A stretch of 64,000 bases of DNA from Mantis religiosa (taxonomy: Eukaryota > Arthropoda > Insecta > Mantodea > Mantidae). Below the pieces are notes generated by a model that saw only the letters and a program-made list of their open reading frames with translations, did not search any database and was not told where the DNA came from. The stretch covers positions 496,001-560,000 of the forward strand of contig JAUKNK010000331.1 in assembly GCA_030765055.1 (NCBI GenBank), read 5' to 3'. A program made the translations under genes and the position numbers. Shown here piece after piece: positions 1 through 9,686 of this stretch. Each line of letters begins with the position of its first letter. Position 1 is the first letter of the stretch.

Positions 1-639
1 TCTAAAGAATGATAACTTTAAAACCTTGCAATAGAATCAGTTACTCATGATAAACCATGATTACAGGCTCACATTACAACTCCACTCTGGTCATCGCATT
101 CACATCTCCCTTTCCTAGCAGGTGTGTAATGACAATCATCCCCACCACTTTCCTCTGTTTGCTAACTACGTACTCAAGGAAACAGGGAAAGATAATTGGC
201 ACATGAAAGGAATGCATGTTAATTTAAGTATATTCATAACTCGAGCGTTGCCAACATCCACAGCATGCTATTGTGGAAAATACCAACATTACGTAGGCAA
301 ATAAGCGATACTGTAATACGTAAGGAAACTCACATAATTTGTACTACAATTCCTTTTAGTTTGTACATACTGATGACGATGATGATTCATGATGTTTGCA
401 TTGCCCTGTTTTCCTGTTCGCGTTTCCCTGTATTCGCGTATTACGCTTACTACACAGTATTCCCATTACAGCATCGATAGTTTATAAGAGAAAGAAAGTG
501 TTCCTCTGTATTCGGGTATATCACAGCTGTGCAGTTGGCGTCAATTTGTTTCCGTGACGTCATTCCATACAAACATAACTGTACGGAGTGAAAGTGCATA
601 TTTATCGCTCAGTACTGCTAAACTTGTAATTTGTGGAAA
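1..639. other. Intergenic, no gene recognised
   Basis: Only short open frames without recognisable domains or codon structure are present. I see no repeat family shared with the rest of the window here. Confidence 0.5.
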
Positions 640-795
640 CGTAGAGTCAGAGTGAAAAATTCAATGCCATAGCCGGGATTTGAAACGCGGATCTTCTGGT
701 TTCCGTCCAGCCACTCTACCATTGAGCTACTATGGCCAATGTGCCGATATGACATTAAATTCTCCAACTGACTCGTATTTTCCCGGTAAACAGGT
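640..795 (-). mobile_element. SINE-A copy (tRNA-derived), partial
   Basis: Reverse-strand copy of the commonest short repeat in the window. On the minus strand it carries a pol III box A-like stretch (TAGCTCAATGG type) and a box B-like stretch (GTTTCAAATCC, one change from GGTTCAAATCC), followed by the family 3' portion ending near GAATTTTTCA. The sequence upstream of the tRNA-like part (CTCATATTTTCC reversed) matches other copies. It is degenerate and is not a functional tRNA gene. Confidence 0.8.
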
Positions 796-2070
796 TGTCT
801 ATAATATATGTGTAAAACTTTGGGCCACTTCTTGATGTATAGTGAAATATTTGAGCGTGTTTACATAAATAAGTTATTCTATCTACTAAAGAAAACATTT
901 GGTATATGCCAGCAATTTTCGCTAAAGTGAAAGCGTTTTTTCGTTAGGTGTTGGCCAACCTGTTATTGAATGTTATATGAAATAACCTGGAAGTTTTAAG
1001 GAATGGTTTGCCTTACAATCATCAGTTTTAAGAACTTTAAAGTGTTCTCTGCACAGATTAATACAGATTAATGGTTCTCGGATTATTGTACATTCTAATG
1101 ATGCCTATATTTGTTATCGGAGTAAAAGCAGAAGGTGTGTTATTGTAGAAATGGATAGACCGAATGATTTAAATTCAGATTAGTAAACAATGTTTTCATA
1201 TATGTTTAATGAACTATAGTACATTTGAATGGTTCTATTCAACATTGTTTATTATTTGGGGTCTTTCTACCACTCATTGCATAGCGGAATTGAATATCCA
1301 AGGTACTCGCGTAATTAACGGCAAGCTTAGTGAAATACCCATGCACCTATACTGAGGATGGTAAGCAACAAACCGTAGCCCGAATATTAAAAAGGTGCAA
1401 AGCGACGAGAAGGCGTAGCCGAAACATCACGTAGCTAAAACCCGTGATCGCCTAGTACTCTTTATTATGCACCCACCCCGGCTTCGCTAATCCAAGTTTC
1501 CTCAAGTGTTGGCAAATACAGAAGTGGAAGCAATTTTAATTGACCCCAAGTAGTAAAGAATGATGTTTGTTGCATTTTAGTGTTATTCGCAACACAGTAG
1601 TTCTGACATATGCTTTGCAATGTTACAAATATAGTTAAGTTTATATAAGCATGCTGAAATGCAATGCATAATAATCATCATTCACAATTTCTTATGAAAT
1701 AAGTCGACCCTCCTATCTTTCACAGCAACAAATTGTCCATAATATCATATGAAACAGATGTCATTCCATAACATAAGCTATACTTGCGCTATCAATAAGG
1801 TGATTGACAGCTGCTACCAACCAACTTAAGTGCTAGAAGGCTACGTACTTCTGAGTGCTTTTGTTACATGCTCACCACCCTCACTAGGGTTTAATTGCAG
1901 ATGGATATTTGTTTCAGTACTTTTTAGGTAAGGTTATTAGTTCTAAGTGCGAAGAGGTTTATGAGGTAGCATGATACTGCTCTGGTTCTGTGTACAGAAT
2001 GCAAAACCCATTGCACCTTGGCGGGGGGGGGGGGGTGGTTAAAATCAATCTAAATTTGTTTTAGCCGGTC
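796..2070. other. Intergenic, no gene recognised
   Basis: No coding region or known repeat was recognised. A run of 13 G lies at about 2023-2035. AT content is high and open frames are short. Confidence 0.5.
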
Positions 2071-2240
2071 TTTATAGCATATGTGGTAGTGCATCTGCTT
2101 CATGTTGAATAGGTCCTGAGTTTAAATCTAGGTCAGGAGTGTGTAATCTGGATAAGGTTTTCTCCGAGGCTTTCCATTATCTAGAAAAAGCTAATTGCAG
2201 ATAACTTTAAGCTCTATGGAGCCTGGACTCATTTCAGCTA
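2071..2240 (+). mobile_element. SINE-C copy, degenerate
   Basis: It shares with the copies at 14832-15064, 39575-39700 and 53175-53372 the order: tRNA-like head with TGTTCAAGAGGT-type sequence, a box B-like GAGTTTAAATCT, the block GGATAAGGTTTT, and a tail with TAAGCTCTATGGA. It abuts the 3' end of the PLE-1 minus arm. Confidence 0.7.
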
Positions 2241-2242
2241 GT

Positions 2243-3125
2243 TACAGTGAAGCAATAAGTATTACACAAATATAACACTTATCTTTAGAAAAATGATGTA
2301 AAATTTTCTTATTAGTTGATGTTGAAATCAATTTCACGAACCCTTGTTCGCGTCGTCAATCTAAAACACATTCATCATTAAGGAAGTTACTATGTTATTA
2401 TGTTTTTTCAGTATTATCAAAATACGAAAACGAAACAAACTTAAGAACAGAATCAACTGCTGGTATTTCAAAATTATTCACGCGATGTTTAATTTTTCAA
2501 ATAAGCATCTTTTCCCAAACCATTAAATCTATCCGAACATTTAATTGTTTTAATAATTTAACTTCTGGATTTATTTCGTGGTTAAATGACCAAAAATGAT
2601 CTGCCACGGTCAATTTATCAGTTTGTTTATACTCAATGTTACAAAAATGTTCTTTCGTTCTGGTTTCTAAATTATGTTTTGTCTTACCAATGTAAACCTA
2701 ATCATCATCTAAACAATTAAATTGATAGATACCAGATTTTTTTATTATTAGGAATTTTATCTTTTTTAGAAAATTGTAAATTTTTAATACTATATTTATT
2801 TTGAGGAACTAAATTTATACCAACTTCTTTAAAAAAAGTTTGAAATTGTTTATTAACCCAAGGATGGTAAGTAAATTTTTTAAAATTATAATCGTCTTTT
2901 ATTTTTTTAAGAGTAGAAATATCATTAACAGTTTTTTGATATTTAATTTTTTTCAATCTTCTTTTGTATAAAATCTTTATTAAAACCATCAATTAAAGCA
3001 GTATTAATAATATGTTTTTATTCTTTATTAAATGCCTCTTTATTCAGGGATATATTTATTAATCTATAAATCAAATTATTAAAAACAAAAAATTTATGTG
3101 AAAAAGGGTTAAAACTTTTATTTTT
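2243..3125 (-). pseudogene. Penelope-like element PLE-1, minus-strand arm (3' part, GIY-YIG region)
   Basis: The minus strand encodes the connector and start of the GIY-YIG endonuclease region of a Penelope-like retroelement. It has the FTYHPWV..QF.TFFKEVG segment, then a broken GIY-YIG part and the C-terminal NFEIPAVDS-type tail. The reverse transcriptase is absent apart from its last part near 3000-3125. Frameshifts and stops make it non-functional. Its 3' end near 2243 matches the 3' end of the plus arm near 6750, including ACAGTGAAGCAATA. With the plus arm at 3160-3568 and 6466-6750 it forms a head-to-head inverted pair. Confidence 0.85.
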
Positions 3126-3159
3126 TATTTGTTATTATTTCTTATTATTTTCAAATCTA

Positions 3160-3568
3160 GAAAAGGAAGAAATCCATATATTTGGGTTAGTAAACATTTT
3201 CAGAATTTTTTTAAAGAAGTTGGTATAACTTTAGTTCCTCAAAATAAATATAGTATTAAAAATATACTACAATTTTCTAAAAAAGATAAAATTCCTAATA
3301 TTAAAAAATCTGGTATTTATCAATTTAATTGTTTAGATTGTGATCAGGTTTATATTGGAAAAACGAAAGGTAGTTTGGAAACCAGAAAGAAAGAACATTT
3401 TCATAACATTAAATATAAACAAACTGATAAATCGGCAGTAGCAGATCTTTTTTAGTCATTTAACCATGAAATAAACCCCGAAGTTAAATTATTAAAACAA
3501 TTAAATGTTCCCATAGATTTAATGGTTTGGGAAAAGATATTTATTTTAAAAAATAAACATTGCATAAT
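3160..3568 (+). pseudogene. PLE-1, plus-strand arm (GIY-YIG endonuclease fragment), interrupted
   Basis: The plus strand repeats the protein of the minus arm: SKHFQNFFKEVG, then SGIYQFNCLDCDQVYIGKTK, which is a clear GIY-YIG nuclease core (GIY..YIG) with its flanking Cys residues. In known Penelope-like elements this nuclease follows the reverse transcriptase and nicks target DNA. A stop interrupts the frame at about 3455. The arm is split by the PLE-2 insertion and resumes at 6466. Confidence 0.85.
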
Positions 3569-3756
3569 GATTATTAATTTATAGATGAGTCGTATTTATT
3601 ACACATCTGCTTCACTTTCGTACCTATTATGAGGACATGTTCGCAAATCATCGTTTGCATCTTCTGCTCTTATGCGACTAAAGCTTGATCCAGTGGTGTG
3701 GTGGGTGTGGGTAATTCTGGAGTTGCTGCTGCCATCTGTTGATTTAGTGATGAACT

Positions 3757-4154
3757 TATTCATATTCATATTCATTTATTGCATCCGTAACTCATACATT
3801 CATGATGTGGAATTGTCAAATTACTAACTACACAAAAAATAGTAACAAGAAACAAGAATTACAATAAGTTGTTAAGCATGATAACCAAATTAATAATTAA
3901 AATTTACATTTCTTTTATTCCTACCCTTTGTCATTTAAATACTCTTCTACTGAGTAGTAACACTTTTGTAACAAATACTTCTTTGATGTGTTTTTAAACT
4001 TTGTGAAGGACTCATTGTTTTTTATTTCAGTTGGCAGTTTATTGTAGATATGAATTCTGTTGTATTTAAAACTGTGCTCATACATTTTCTTTTTATGATA
4101 GGTGACATGTAAGTTTGAACTATTTCTCGTGTTATGGTCATGAATAATAAATGT
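3757..4154 (-). mobile_element. LINE 3'-end fragment inserted in PLE-2 minus arm
   Basis: The minus strand encodes the extreme C-terminus of a CR1/Jockey-like LINE ORF2: HDHNTRNSSNLH, then YNKLPTEIK and a FYS-like end, YYSVEEYLNDKG, followed by a stop and an AT-rich 3' UTR. It ends in a (ATGAAT)-type repeat tail near 3757-3775. The PLE-2 sequence resumes on both sides (CCCACATTT before, AAGTTCATCAC after), so this is a 5'-truncated insertion. The C-terminus resembles that of the LINE at 31742-34705. Confidence 0.75.
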
Positions 4155-5206
4155 GGGATTCTCTTCTGGTGGGATTTCAAAGTTCATTAGTTGGTTTTTA
4201 TGTTTTTCTATGTATATTCTCTACCATATGAGAGTTCACTATGTTTTTGTATGTATTTTAGTAATTCGGTGCTATCTTCAATTTCATGATTTTCAGACCA
4301 GAAATGAGCTGCTATTGTGGACTTATCAATATTTTTGTATCTTAAGTGCCTGAAGTGTTTCTTTCTAGTGCCTATGTTTCTTTTTGTCCTCCCTATGTAA
4401 ATTTTTTCACAGTCTTTACACTTAATCTTGTAAATGCCTGACTTTTCCTCTGGTTTTATCTTATCAGTATTTTTACTGTTAAGTAGGTTTTTAATGTTGT
4501 AATTGTTTTTTGGTGCCAATGTTATATTGTATATCTTGAATATTTTTTGGAACTTTTTTGTGGCCCAGGGGTGGTAAGTAAATTTAGCAAATCTAATTTC
4601 TTGTTTTATTGGTGTGAGAGCTGTGATCTGTTTTAATCTCTTTTGAAGTTTGAATGATTTTAGTTTTTTATCTACAAGGTTTTTTCCATATCCATTTTTA
4701 ATAGTAGTTTTTAAGATTTGATGGTATTCTTTTTTATATTCTTGCTGGCTGAGGGGTAGATTTACTAATCTGTGTGTGAGACTGTTGATGGTGGCATGTT
4801 TGTGTAAAATTGGGTTGAAACTATTTGCTTTGATGTAATTATCTGTGTGTGTTGCTTTTCTATGGATACCAAATTCTAGTTTTTCATTGCCTATTGTGAT
4901 TTTAAGGTCCAAAAAATGTAGAGTACAGTCCTCTTCAGTTTCCACTGTGAATTGTATGCTGGGTTCTTGCAGGTTGAGTAGTTTCAAAGCATCATCTATT
5001 TGTTTGTAGGGCACTATTGCAAAGATGTCGTCTACGTATCTGTACCATGTTTTAAAAATATGAGGGAAGGCTTTAGTTATATGTGTTTCAAAAAAGTTCA
5101 TGTATAGATTGGTCAAAAATGGTGATAGCGGGCTTCCCATAGCTAGTCCTGAAATTTGTTTATAACATTTTCCATCAAAAACAAAATAGTTTTGATGCAA
5201 TATTTT
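4155..5206 (-). pseudogene. PLE-2 reverse transcriptase (C-terminal part) + GIY-YIG endonuclease, minus arm
   Basis: A 330-codon open frame (5200 down to 4208) encodes the second half of a Penelope-like protein. It contains the reverse-transcriptase motif LAMGSPLSPFL, the catalytic YRYVDDIF, the FLDLKI and FGIHRKATHTDNYI blocks typical of this class, the KFTYHPWATKKF connector, and then the GIY-YIG nuclease (SGIYKIKC...KIYIGRTK). The frame breaks near 4208, after which the MNFEIPPEENPTF tail continues in another frame into the LINE insertion. The N-terminal half of the polymerase is missing, so it is a dead copy, although the visible catalytic residues are intact. Confidence 0.9.
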
Positions 5207-6348
5207 CGATGGAAAATATTATAAACCAATTTCAGGACTAGCTATGGGAAGCCAGCTATCACCATTTTTGACCAATCTATACATGAGCTTTTTCGAAACA
5301 CATATAACTAAAGCCTTCCCTCATATTTTTAAAACATGGTACAGATACGTAGACGACATCTTTGCAATAGTGCCCTACAAACAAATAGATGATGCTTTGA
5401 AACTACTCAACCTGCAAGAACCCAGCATACAATTCACAGTGGAAACTGAAGAGGACTGTACTCTACATTTTTTGGACCTTAAAATCACAATAGGCAATGA
5501 AAAACTAGAATTTGGTATCCATAGAAAAGCAACACACACAGATAATTACATCAAAGCAAATAGTTTCAACCCAATTCCACACAAACATGCCATGATCAAC
5601 AGTCTCACACACAGATTAGTAAATCTACCTCTCAGCCAGCAAGAATATCAAAAAGAATACCATCAAATCTTAAAAACTGCAATTAAAAATGGATATGGAA
5701 AAAACCTTGCAGATAAAAAACTAAAATCATTCAGACTTCAAAAGAGATTAAAACAGATCACAGTTCTCACACCAATAAAACAAGAAATTAGATTTGCTAA
5801 ATTTACATACCACCCCTGGGCCACAAAAAAGTTCCAAAAAATATTCAAGAAATACAAATAACATTGGCACCAAAAAAAATAATTACAACATTAAAAACCT
5901 ACTTAACAGTAATAATACTGATAAGATAAAACCAGAGGAAAAATCAGGCATTTACAAGAATAAGTGTAAAGACTGTGAAAAAATTTACATAGGGAGGACA
6001 AAAAGAAACATAGGCACTAGAAAGAAAGAACACTTCAGGCACTTGAGATACAAAACTATTGATAAGTCCACAATAGCAGCTCATTTCTGGTCTGAAAATC
6101 ATGAAATTGAAGATAGCACCGAATTACTAAAATACGTACAAAAACATAGTGAACTCATCATATGGGAGAGAATATACATAGAAAAACATAAAAACCAACT
6201 AATGAACTTTGAAATCCCGCCAGAAGAGAATCCCACATTTAAGTTCATCACTAAATCAACAGATGGCAGCAGCAACTCCAGAATTACCCACACCACTGGA
6301 TCAAGCTTTAGTCGCATAAGAGCCGAAGATGCAAACGATGATTTGTGA
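5207..6348 (+). pseudogene. PLE-2 reverse transcriptase (C-terminal part) + GIY-YIG endonuclease, plus arm
   Basis: The near-identical opposite-strand partner of 4155-5206. The frame from 5244 carries MGSQLSPFL (S-P changed to S-Q), YRYVDDIFAIVP and the rest of the thumb region, then stops at 5861. A frameshift leads into the frame covering about 5794-6348 with SGIYKNKC and KIYIGRTKRN. It ends with the C-terminal region from IPPEENPTF to IRAEDANDDL. The stop is followed by GAAACATGTCCTC, a block shared with other PLE families, where it sits inside a hammerhead-like motif. Confidence 0.9.
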
Positions 6349-6426
6349 AACATGTCCTCAAAATAGGTACGAAAGTGAAGCAGATGTGTAATAAATACGA
6401 CTCATCTATAAATTAATAATTATTTT

Positions 6427-6460
6427 GCTTCACTGTGGTGTTCCAATACAGTTAAATCTC
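6427..6460 (+). repeat. 34-bp perfect inverted repeat, left copy
   Basis: This 34-bp sequence begins GCTTCACTGTGG and ends AGTTAAATCTC. It recurs in perfect reverse complement at 7124-7157. It contains CAGTTAAATCTC after a TA, which resembles a pogo/Tigger terminal repeat, but the left copy lies at the outer end of the PLE-2 insertion. Confidence 0.7.
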
Positions 6461-6465
6461 GATAT

Positions 6466-6750
6466 ATTGCGTAATCAATTTTGACATACCGGCAGTTGAT
6501 TCTGTTTTTAGGTTTGTTTCTTCTTCAGATGTTGGTAATGCTGAAAACATAACATAACAAAAGAAAAAACATAGTAACTGAGATTTCCTTGACAACGGAG
6601 TTTGTTTTTGAACTGAGGACGAATGCGATTTGCCTTCGAAATCGATCTTCATTAAAAAGAAGAAAGAAATATTAACATCAATTTCTTAAGTTAAGTGGAG
6701 ATTTAGTAACAAATATTTATATTTGTGCAATATTTATTGCTTCACTGTAA
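6466..6750 (+). mobile_element. PLE-1 plus arm, continuation (C-terminus and 3' tail)
   Basis: After the PLE-2 insertion the PLE-1 sequence resumes as NFDIPAVDSVF.FVSS on the plus strand, ending at a stop near 6552. Its 3' UTR ends with TTTATTGCTTCACTGTAAC, the reverse complement of the sequence at about 2247-2265, which is the end of the minus arm. Confidence 0.75.
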
Positions 6751-7123
6751 CTAGCTTCATTTTCTACGTAATTGGTTATTATTTCTTGTGTTTTTAAATG
6801 TAGCATTTTATTTTGTGATGTGCTGCTAGGAAGCATCATTTCTAAATGCTCTCTTGGAACCAATAGACATGAACATTTTGAAACAAGCTGTAGTATTACC
6901 GAGTAGCTTTGCACTTGTTTACTTGCTCGCAACTTATACACAACTGACCTGCCCTCCACTCCAGTTGCAGTCGTTCTGAAGTGGACTCGTCCAGATACCA
7001 CTGCGCATCGCTCTCCATCTGTCAAGATATAAAAATACATCTGTATGCAGATTCATTATTTTTCCATAGCGTTTGTACAAGAAAACCCGGTCTACATTCC
7101 AGACACAATCAAATACTAGTATT

Positions 7124-7157
7124 GAGATTTAACTGTATTGGAACACCACAGTGAAGC
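7124..7157 (-). repeat. 34-bp perfect inverted repeat, right copy
   Basis: Perfect reverse complement of 6427-6460. The roughly 370 bp between the PLE-1 end (6750) and this copy show no recognisable protein; they could be the remains of a small terminal-inverted-repeat element or of a further PLE arm. Confidence 0.7.
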
Positions 7158-7669
7158 GAAAAATTAATAAATACTAGTATGTTCTCCATGTGGTCACAAT
7201 AAGTGGGATTGTTGCTTCTCTCTTTGTGAAATGTAAATCCGTTCTTGACTGGTGTTGGGTATAGAAATAAAAGTGTTTTTCACTAGAAATGTTTACAAAA
7301 TGCGGTCCTTTTCTGTGGTGTTACCTGATAAAAATGTCTTCAGATAATAAAAACTGGGTATGTAAAGCTTGTAAGTGTATTACTCAAGTCACATTCTTAA
7401 CTAGACAACACAGTAATTAACGAAAGACCAGTATCTGTATGTTGGTGTCACCTAACACTATTTCATATGAAACTCTGCTGCACATTCCCAATGTATTCTA
7501 ACTGAACCATGCTGCACACCAACAATTGACTTAATCAATGCATGTCAGATTCATATAGTATTATGTAATAAACCATTTAATGCCACAGGACATATACTCT
7601 TGGCTTGTATTTTAATTTGTTTTTAATATTATGAATGTTTTATGCCATTCATTTTTTTCTTTTTTCCAG
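7158..7669. other. Upstream region of zinc-finger gene 1
   Basis: No repeat or gene was recognised. The stretch ends in a long pyrimidine tract and CAG at 7651-7669, a good splice acceptor, so at least one untranslated exon of gene 1 should lie further upstream. I cannot identify it or a promoter. Confidence 0.45.
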
Positions 7670-7722
7670 AGATTTTTAATGAAGTTAAAAAAGGCAATAA
7701 TTAATGAACCAACAGTTCTGAA

Positions 7723-8181
7723 ATGGACACCAAAATAGAAATTAAAGAAGAAGATCTCCTCTCAGAAGACATAGATTCGCAGGATGAGAGAGGTTCCTTT
7801 TGCAAGTGTGTTACAATAATGACAAAGAGTAATGCTATGTTTCTAGACAAGAATTCTGACAAGGCCATCAAAACGGAAAAGGATTCAGACTCTCTTATTC
7901 CACTCTGTTACTTACAGAAAGAGAGAGAAATTTTTACCAAACATTTAGAGAATGAGAATGAAGGAGAAACTGGTACATGCAAGATAGATTCCAAAACTGA
8001 CATACAGAATGAAACTGTGGTTTCTAACTTTGTTTCACAAACTGAGAGAGAATTTCTTCCAGAGTATTCTATAATGAAGTTGGAGAAATACGACGGTGAT
8101 CATGAAATGGACAACAAAGTACAGTTTAAGAAAGAAGTTTGTTGGTTGAAAACTGAAACTTCATCTTGTGATGACATTAAC
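7723..8181 (+). CDS. Zinc-finger gene 1, coding exon 1 (acidic leader)
   Basis: First coding exon of a C2H2 zinc-finger gene. The exon starts at 7670 after the acceptor TTTTTTCCAG, has a short 5' UTR, and opens with ATG at 7723. It encodes 153 residues in phase 0 and ends at the donor AAC/GTAAGT (intron from 8182). The leader MDTKIEIKEEDLLSE matches an internal stretch of gene 2 (MDTKIEIKEERLCSE). IKEE fits the psi-K-x-E SUMO-acceptor pattern, so the leader may be a regulatory or repressor segment (inference). No BTB, KRAB or ZAD domain is recognisable. Read without splicing it would give a spurious 158-residue protein. Downstream exons are 22440-22471 and 25749-26790. Confidence 0.85.
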
Positions 8182-8338
8182 GTAAGTTTTACTAATTAAA
8201 AGGGTATAATTTAATTTTCCTTGAAAAAGCTACAATAGAATGGTTAAACAGTAAATATAACGCTTTTTGAAAAATAAGACCTAAAGCTTTCCTGGCAAAG
8301 AATATGCTCAAGTTCTCGGGTAACAAGCCAGGTGAAAA

Positions 8339-8387
8339 GACGATAAGAAATCGATGTTTCGGGAGTGTGCATCTCTCTCATCATCAG
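8339..8387 (-). ncRNA. Hammerhead-ribozyme-like motif, PLE-N minus tail
   Basis: On the minus strand: CTGATGA, a stem II (GAGAG/CTCCC, imperfect) around AGATGCACA, then GAAAC, then a possible bulged stem III ending in GTC. This is the conserved order of a hammerhead core. Stem I is not obvious, so self-cleavage is uncertain. Confidence 0.5.
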
Positions 8388-8983
8388 GATATTTATTAAA
8401 TGTTATAACCACAAATGAAACACTGGATATAACATAAATATAAACAAAGACAAAACACTATCAAAATTTGCATTACGGAACAAAAGACTTCAGTAAATTA
8501 AATGCCAGGTCAGGAGATGGCGTGAGTATAGAGAATTAATTGGGTCAAAGAAACGCAACTACTTAACATGACTACTTAACATTCTTAAATCGATGGATTT
8601 CCATTTTTAAGGTCGGTTTGCAAAAGGAGCTGAACTGAAATCCAGCATCACGACTAAGCATGCTCCTTTCAGAGGAAATGGCCAAAGCCTCCATAATTCT
8701 CTGCTCCCAGTAACTGTTGCATTTTGCCAAGATGGTCATCTTCCGAAAGTTGGCTCTATGCTCGTTATCAAATTGTATTATCAATACATCTTGATAATCA
8801 AGTTAAGTAGTTACGTTTCTTTGACCCAATTAATTTTCTATACTCACTCCATCTCCTGACCTGGCATTTAATTTACTTACAACAGTCTTTTGATCAGTAA
8901 TGCAAATTTTAAGTGTTTTGTCTTTGTGTATATTTGTGATTTATTCAATGTTTCATTTGTGGTTATAACATTTAATAAATATC

Positions 8984-9030
8984 CTGACGATAGGAGAGAT
9001 GCACACTCCCGAAACGTCGATTTCTAATCC
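8984..9030 (+). ncRNA. Degenerate hammerhead-like motif, PLE-N plus tail
   Basis: Same arrangement on the plus strand with CTGACGA instead of CTGATGA, stem II GGAG/CTCC and GAAACGTC. The changed core base probably abolishes activity. The presumed cleavage triplet is displaced by the SINE-A insertion. Confidence 0.4.
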
Positions 9031-9686
9031 TCTTTATTTTAGTTAATTGAATGGAAATTAATCATATCTTCACAATAGCCGTATATAGGCTAAGGTTTTT
9101 GAGAGATAGACTCAACATGAAAAATTCAATGCCATGGCTGGGATTTGAACCACGGATCTCCTGGTCTGTGTCCAGTCGCTTTAACCCATTGAGCCACAAT
9201 GGCCAAATTGCCGTCATGACATTAAATTCTCATTTGAGTCATGTATTTCTCCGGTAATACACAATTATTTTTCCCCAAGGAAATTCACAAGTCATATGGA
9301 GAATTTAATGTCATGACGGTAAGTTGGTCATGGTGGCTCAATGCATTAGAGCGGCTGGATGAAAACCAGGAGATCTGGGCCATGCCGTGGCTCAGTGGTT
9401 AGACCACTTGGCTCTCATCAAGGCGGCCCAGGTTCGATTCCAGGCGACTGCAAAGTGAGATTTGTGGTGGACAACATGGCACTGGGGCGGGTTTTCTCCG
9501 GGACCTCCGGTTCCCCCCGCCATCTCATTCCAGCGGTGCTCCATCTTCATCTCATGTATCATCAGTGTCACCGCCTGCGGTGCCGTATGTAGTAAAAGTG
9601 GGCGTTAAACACTACACACACCAGGAGATCTTTGATTCAGATCCCGGCCATGGCATTGAATTTTTCATATTGATTCTATCTCTCTC
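9030..9686. mobile_element. SINE-A head-to-head inverted pair
   Basis: Minus copy about 9037-9262 and plus copy about 9290-9376 plus 9632-9686, with tRNA-like parts (box A and GGTTCAAATCC-type box B) on opposite strands. TTCTAATC at 9022-9029 and at 9687-9694 flank the whole unit and interrupt the PLE-N tail, so the pair probably entered as one piece. The plus copy is itself interrupted by SINE-B. Confidence 0.7.
9377..9619 (+). mobile_element. SINE-B, complete copy nested in SINE-A
   Basis: A tRNA-derived SINE with box A TGGCTCAGTGG and box B GGTTCGATTCC in a tRNA-like head. The body contains GAGCGGGTTTTCT-like sequence, and the 3' end is GCGTTAAACACTACACACAC. The target-site duplication ACCAGGAGATCT lies at 9365-9376 and 9620-9631, inside SINE-A. 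Length is about 243 bp. Related copies lie at 35076-35243 (minus) and 54866-54912 (3' end only). Confidence 0.9.

Larger units (their letters stand above)
3569..6465. mobile_element. PLE-2 head-to-head inverted pair inserted into PLE-1
   Basis: Two copies of the 3' half of one Penelope-like family face outwards, with 5' ends meeting near 5206 and tails at both sides. The unit interrupts PLE-1: ATTGCATAAT lies at 3559-3568 and ATTGCGTAAT at 6466-6475, both part of the PLE-1 sequence, so they look like a target-site duplication with one change. The two arms are very similar at DNA and protein level, suggesting a young insertion. The centre (about 5197-5219) is a short palindrome, AATATTTTC/GAAAATATT around a 4-base loop. 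Confidence 0.8.

Noticed and set aside
122..480. Two small open frames at the window start
   Set aside because: No domain, no splice context, no similarity to anything else in the window.
2023..2035. G13 run as a regulatory or G-quadruplex site
   Set aside because: A single homopolymer without further G tracts; more likely slippage or assembly noise.
7723..8199. Complete 158-aa protein
   Set aside because: The last five codons run into a strong GTAAGT donor and the phase fits the downstream micro-exon, so this is an exon, not a whole protein.
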